In this document: in pieces, positions 47,583 through 50,933 of the stretch | Numbering within the stretch: position 1 is the stretch's first letter | Layout of the letters: each line of letters begins with the position of its first letter | Source: Helicobacter bilis | GTDB taxonomy: Bacteria > Campylobacterota > Campylobacteria > Campylobacterales > Helicobacteraceae | DNA: 50,933 nt | NCBI RefSeq assembly: GCF_900198365.1 | Contig: NZ_FZMS01000026.1 | Location: 1 to 50,933 of the forward strand | Direction of reading: 5' to 3' | Program-made: the position numbers and the translations under genes | Notes under the pieces: generated by a model | Told to the model about the DNA's origin: nothing | Databases searched by the model: none | The model's input: only the letters and a program-made list of their open reading frames with translations

Positions 47583-48755
47583 TTAGCTTGTTGGTACAGT
47601 TCTCAATGCATTAAAGCTAGAATCTAACATTGCGTTTTCTAAGCTTCTTTGCGAGAAGAGAAACCGCCCATCACACACAAATCCAAGCTCCTGCCAATCT
47701 ATGTCATTTAGCTTATCACATAAGTTTTGTAGCATTATAGAATCCACTTTAAACTTTGGAAAAATCGCTAAAATTGAGCCATCATAGGCTTTGCAAGGGT
47801 GTAAGAAAAAGGGCTTAATATTTCGCGTTTTGGTATTGACATAAATGCGAGGCATTTCGCTTTTATGATAATCTCTCCCCCATTCCCACCAATTTGCTTC
47901 ATTAAACTTTCTAATTTTTCGCTGTAATAATTGCGTTTTAAAGCCCTGTAAATACGCACAATCCCTACCATACTCACCATATATCATTTTCTTTGTTTTG
48001 CCACTTTTGCAAGTTTGTGAGCCGACAAATTCTACATTACCCCATTTTTCGTTTCCAAAGATAGAATCTGCCCCACTCACCGCCCCAACTTTTACAAAAA
48101 ATAATGAATTAAAAGGAGTCGTGTAAGTCTTTTTTGTAAATAAAATCTGTCCATTTATGCAAGAAAATTCTTTTAAACATTGTGTTTTACGCGTGAAATC
48201 CCCTTTAACAAAACGCCATATTATGCAGTTTGGCTGGGCTTTTGCAAAAATCTTTCTATCTCCTAACTCTACAAAATGCGTAATACTACCTGTGCGAAAT
48301 AAAAACCCATTAAGCTTCACACTCGCAGTGCTTTTTAAAAAATCTCTAGGCGTGATAAAAATTAGCTCCCCGCCATCATTTAAATGCAAAATACACTTAT
48401 AAATAAAAAACAAATATAAATTACTTCTTTCATCAAACATAGACATAAAGGGCGTTAAAAGCTCTTTTGTGTGAGCTCTAATATCTTGGAATCTCACATA
48501 AGGGGGATTGCCAATAATGGTATCAAATTTTTCACTCACAGGATAGCTAAAAAAATCGAGTTGCAACGCCCCTTTACAAGCAATGCTAGAATCTAGCTCA
48601 ATTCCCACTTTATTGCTAGGTAGATTCTCATAAAACGCCCCATTACCACAGCTTGGCTCTAAAAATCGCCCATTATTTTGCACTAAAGCTAACATATCGC
48701 TTACAATATGCGGCGGGGTAAAGACTTGCCCTAAGCTTTCAACATCAAGATTCAT
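47583..48755 (-). CDS. Type II DNA adenine methyltransferase (M.TaqI-like gamma class)
   Basis: Methylates adenine at N6 to protect from the neighbouring endonuclease. About 390 residues. Order of motifs as in M.TaqI: X (LGQVFTPPHIVSDML) at the start, I (FLEPSCGNGAFYENL), II (VGIELDSSIA), IV (IIGNPPYVRFQ), then a C-terminal target-recognition region (LQGFKTQLLQRKIRKFNEAN and beyond). The start is taken at the ATG at 48755, with AGGAAA upstream and directly ahead of motif X; an ATG ten codons earlier (48785) is possible. It lies 82 bp downstream of the endonuclease gene. Recognition sequence unknown. Confidence 0.85.
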   Translation of the reverse strand: MNLDVESLGQVFTPPHIVSDMLALVQNNGRFLEPSCGNGAFYENLPSNKVGIELDSSIACKGALQLDFFSYPVSEKFDTIIGNPPYVRFQDIRAHTKELLTPFMSMFDERSNLYLFFIYKCILHLNDGGELIFITPRDFLKSTASVKLNGFLFRTGSITHFVELGDRKIFAKAQPNCIIWRFVKGDFTRKTQCLKEFSCINGQILFTKKTYTTPFNSLFFVKVGAVSGADSIFGNEKWGNVEFVGSQTCKSGKTKKMIYGEYGRDCAYLQGFKTQLLQRKIRKFNEANWWEWGRDYHKSEMPRIYVNTKTRNIKPFFLHPCKAYDGSILAIFPKFKVDSIMLQNLCDKLNDIDWQELGFVCDGRFLFSQRSLENAMLDSSFNALRTVPTS

Positions 48756-48837
48756 AAAAGTATTTCCTAAAATGCAAATACGCATCAGCCCTAAGTTTTA
48801 AAGACTACTCAAATGTGCCTAATAAAAATTCTTTCAC

Positions 48838-49371
48838 TTATTCAAAATCTCTTTGCATAATTTGGCGATTATTATCCCATTTTGCTTGAAAGGGCAGATT
48901 ATTACCATTTGGCAAGATAGATTCTAGGCATTTAAGCGAAGTAGCAAATACATCACTAGGATTATCTTTATTGATGATTAAAAAATAACAATCCTTGTCG
49001 TTTGTCTCTAAGTTTTCTTTTAGCGTCTTAAAATATGTTTCCCAGCTTACTCCATTGCCAAAAGGTGGAATTTTACCTGTTAAAGCATAGTAGATTCCAA
49101 GTTTGCAGTTGAGATTATCGGTCGTTTTTGTCGTGCTAACCTTGATATTCACAGGATAAAACACATTATTTTCATAAAAACTAAAATCCACCCAATCACG
49201 CATATTTGGACGATTTATCGCAAAGTGAGAATCTAAAAGATTAAAAATCTCATCTTCATTAAAAGCAGAGTTAATTCGCCCATCGCGACTTTGTTCGCTT
49301 AAATGCAGATTTTGCTGTTTTAAAAATTTCACAATTTTTTCAAGTTCCTTGGGTAAAGCCATTTTATTCAC
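48838..49371 (-). CDS. Type II restriction endonuclease
   Basis: About 177 residues, soluble. DWVDFSFYENNVFYPVNIKV near residue 75 fits the PD-(D/E)xK pattern: an acidic residue before a strand, then N-I-K in place of the usual E-x-K. The position directly before a DNA methyltransferase supports the restriction function. Start: GTG at 49371, three bases after the ilvD stop and with GGAG 8 bp upstream (inside ilvD); an ATG three codons later is the alternative. The frame is open upstream only because it overlaps ilvD. Specificity not deducible. Confidence 0.65.
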   Translation of the reverse strand: MNKMALPKELEKIVKFLKQQNLHLSEQSRDGRINSAFNEDEIFNLLDSHFAINRPNMRDWVDFSFYENNVFYPVNIKVSTTKTTDNLNCKLGIYYALTGKIPPFGNGVSWETYFKTLKENLETNDKDCYFLIINKDNPSDVFATSLKCLESILPNGNNLPFQAKWDNNRQIMQRDFE

Positions 49372-49373
49372 TT

Positions 49374-50933
49374 TTACAACTCCGTTTTTAGTACCGCACC
49401 ATTTGCAGCATTGCTTACAAGTAGCGAGTAGCGTTTGAGCCATTTGCTCTTTATCTCTTTTTGTATTGGCTTCCATTTTGCCTTTCTAGATTCTAGAATC
49501 TTAGAATCTACCTTTAGCTCCAAGCTCCCACGCGAGACAGAAATCTCTATAATATCACCATCTTCAATGAGTGCGATAAGTCCCCCTTCAGCAGCCTCCG
49601 GGCTTATATGCCCGATACAAGCCCCCCTTGTCGCCCCGCTAAATCGCCCATCGGTTATGAGTGCCACGCTTTCGCCTAAGCCCATTCCCATAATAAGACT
49701 TGTGGGGCTTAACATCTCTTGCATTCCCGGTCCCCCCTTTGGTCCTTCATAGCGGATAACTACCACGCTTCCAGCCTTTACCTTGCCCCCTGCGATGCCC
49801 TTAATCGCTTCATCTTGGGAGTTAAAGCAAATTGCCTTGCCGCTAAATTCTTTCATAGATTCTGCCACTGCAGCAACTTTTAGTACCGCGCCTTGTTCGC
49901 AGAGATTACCAAAAAGGATTTTTAATCCGCCAACTTGTGAGTAGGCATTGTCATTATGGCGGATAATTTCGGGGTCTGTGATATTTGCGTTTGCTATTCT
50001 CTCTCCCAAAGTCTCCCCTGTGATTGTGAGGGCGTCTAAATACAAGCTTTGCGTTGTCTCTTTGGTGCTTTTCAGGGAGTTTGCTTCTCGTGCTTCGGCA
50101 CTACCGCTTAGGTAGCTTCTCGCACTCAAAGCTTCACAACCCTGAAAATCACTCAAAGATACTTCCGCATTAGAATCTAGCTTAGTGAAACTTGCTTGGG
50201 ATTCTGCAATGTTAGAATCCACAATTCTAGTATTTGCGGTGATGCTAGTGGGGCTTTTTGTGGATTTTAGGGGGGAGCTAGACATAGAGTCTGCGGTTCT
50301 CCTAAAATCCACAAAATCGCCGCTATGATTACCCAAAGACGAATTGCCACGCTTAGAAATCTCATTCATCACTGCCGACACTCCCCCTGCTCGGTTAATA
50401 TCCTCCATATGCACACTACTTAACGCCGGGGCGATTTTGGCGATATGTGCGACATTTGCGGCAATATTATTGATAGATTCTAGGTTGAAATCCACTTCCG
50501 CTTCCTTAGCGATGGCTAACATATGCAAAATCGTATTTGTGCTTCCCCCCATTGCCATATCCACGACAAAGGCATTATGCACGGCTTTTGCATTTAAAAT
50601 ATTGCGGAATCTAAATTTTTTACTTAGGCTAGAATCTAGGGCAATCTCTACAATGCGTCTAGCCCCCTGCCTTAGTAGCTCTTCTCTTTCAGGTGTTAAA
50701 GCCGGGATCGTGCCATTGCCCGGCAACGCCACGCCCATAGCTTCACACAGCGTATTCATAGAGTTTGCAGTAAACATTCCACTACAACTCCCCCCACTAG
50801 GACAGGCTTGACACTCTATCTCGTGCAGTCTTTTTTCGCTAATCTTACCGCTTTCATACGCACCTACTGCTTCAAATGCTGAGTTTAAATCAAGTATTGT
50901 GCCATCTTCTAGTCGCCCTGCTTTCATAGGACC
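49374..50933 (-). CDS. ilvD: Dihydroxy-acid dehydratase, 5' end outside the window
   Basis: Dehydrates dihydroxy-isovalerate and its homologue in branched-chain amino-acid synthesis, using an iron-sulfur cluster. The visible part starts inside ...GPMKAGRL at the right edge. Conserved pieces are [17 protein letters not shown] with a cluster cysteine, [61 protein letters not shown], and [11 protein letters not shown]. Between MNEISKR (about 50345) and LDALTITG (about 50043) lie roughly 100 extra codons made of two different palindromic insertions and a spacer, all in frame. Downstream the restriction endonuclease gene follows almost at once, so they are probably co-transcribed. Confidence 0.93.
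   Translation of the reverse strand, partial: GPMKAGRLEDGTILDLNSAFEAVGAYESGKISEKRLHEIECQACPSGGSCSGMFTANSMNTLCEAMGVALPGNGTIPALTPEREELLRQGARRIVEIALDSSLSKKFRFRNILNAKAVHNAFVVDMAMGGSTNTILHMLAIAKEAEVDFNLESINNIAANVAHIAKIAPALSSVHMEDINRAGGVSAVMNEISKRGNSSLGNHSGDFVDFRRTADSMSSSPLKSTKSPTSITANTRIVDSNIAESQASFTKLDSNAEVSLSDFQGCEALSARSYLSGSAEAREANSLKSTKETTQSLYLDALTITGETLGERIANANITDPEIIRHNDNAYSQVGGLKILFGNLCEQGAVLKVAAVAESMKEFSGKAICFNSQDEAIKGIAGGKVKAGSVVVIRYEGPKGGPGMQEMLSPTSLIMGMGLGESVALITDGRFSGATRGACIGHISPEAAEGGLIALIEDGDIIEISVSRGSLELKVDSKILESRKAKWKPIQKEIKSKWLKRYSLLVSNAANGAVLKTEL
50050..50169. repeat. In-frame palindromic element, copy C (120 bp)
   Basis: Same ends and length as copy B. Stems: TCTTTG/CAAAGA, TTTTCAGGG/CCCTGAAAA, partial GCTT...GTGC/GCAC...AAGC, and CTACC/GGTAG at the tip. 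Where it differs from copy B in the two outer stems, both arms have changed together. Length = 40 codons inside ilvD. Confidence 0.9.
50236..50323. repeat. Second palindromic insertion in ilvD
   Basis: Perfect 16-bp arms TTTTGTGGATTTTAGG (50256-50271) and CCTAAAATCCACAAAA (50301-50316) with a 29-nt loop. An outer extension GCGGTGAT/ATCGCCGC has one G-T type mismatch after a 12-nt bulge. No sequence similarity to copies A-C. It is part of the same extra segment of IlvD. Confidence 0.8.

Noticed and set aside
49116..49205. GANTC as the target of the type II enzyme pair
   Set aside because: Tempting because of the abundant AGATTCT word, but nothing in the two proteins determines specificity, and the known Helicobacter GANTC methyltransferase is of another class.
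1..50933. tRNA, rRNA, tmRNA, CRISPR arrays, transposases
   Set aside because: Scanned for T-loop signatures, regularly spaced repeats and DDE or tyrosine-recombinase-like proteins; none convincing.

Overview
The window looks like chromosomal DNA of an enterohepatic Helicobacter (Campylobacterota). The DNA is AT-rich. The housekeeping proteins read like Helicobacter orthologues: KdsA, Era, prfB without a programmed frameshift, NrdB-Pcm in tandem, Fur, and an RND pump of HefC type. There is a cytolethal distending toxin (cdtABC) locus, long poly-G/C tracts, and a strikingly frequent AGATTCTA/TAGAATCT word. No rRNA, tRNA, CRISPR array or intact insertion sequence was seen.

Layout. 0-6.1 kb: kdsA, an ATPase, a TSUP permease, an LptE-like lipoprotein, a di-heme cytochrome c peroxidase and heptosyltransferase WaaF. 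6.2-8.4 kb: an accessory patch with two HTH proteins and a truncated type III methyltransferase. 8.4-13.5 kb: prfB, a Sel1-type lipoprotein, era and a chemoreceptor. 13.7-18.3 kb: a leftward surface-glycan operon of a phase-variable glycosyltransferase, a GT2 glycosyltransferase, a Gfo/Idh/MocA oxidoreductase and an FAD oxidoreductase. 18.5-24.2 kb: hefC, and divergently an amino-acid ABC importer. 24.9-28.8 kb: a lone trpB whose product carries a tail of about 890 acidic residues. 29-44.6 kb: mostly housekeeping and envelope genes (gap, pcm, nrdB, fur, rplI, rpmE, xseB, argH). 44.7-47.4 kb: a glmS 3' scrap and a cdtABC locus in which all three genes are broken. 47.6-50.9 kb: a type II restriction-modification pair behind ilvD, which runs off the right edge.

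The most unusual thing here is a family of palindromic elements that lie in frame inside protein-coding genes. Three copies (15268-15408, 17821-17940, 50050-50169) share TGCG...CGCA ends. Their lengths are multiples of three (141, 120, 120 bp). Their stems show paired base changes between copies, so the hairpin has been conserved as well as the reading frame. They sit in the Gfo/Idh oxidoreductase, in the phase-variable glycosyltransferase and in IlvD. Other, unrelated hairpin-rich in-frame insertions lie in IlvD (50236-50323) and in the FAD oxidoreductase (14395-14568). The arrangement recalls Rickettsia palindromic elements, but in a Helicobacter-like genome.

Other points of interest are the poly-C switch in the glycosyltransferase (13 C, read as OFF; 12 would be ON), a 9-bp tandem duplication that puts a stop codon in cdtB, and a decayed second copy of the accessory HTH gene at 39.7-40.0 kb.
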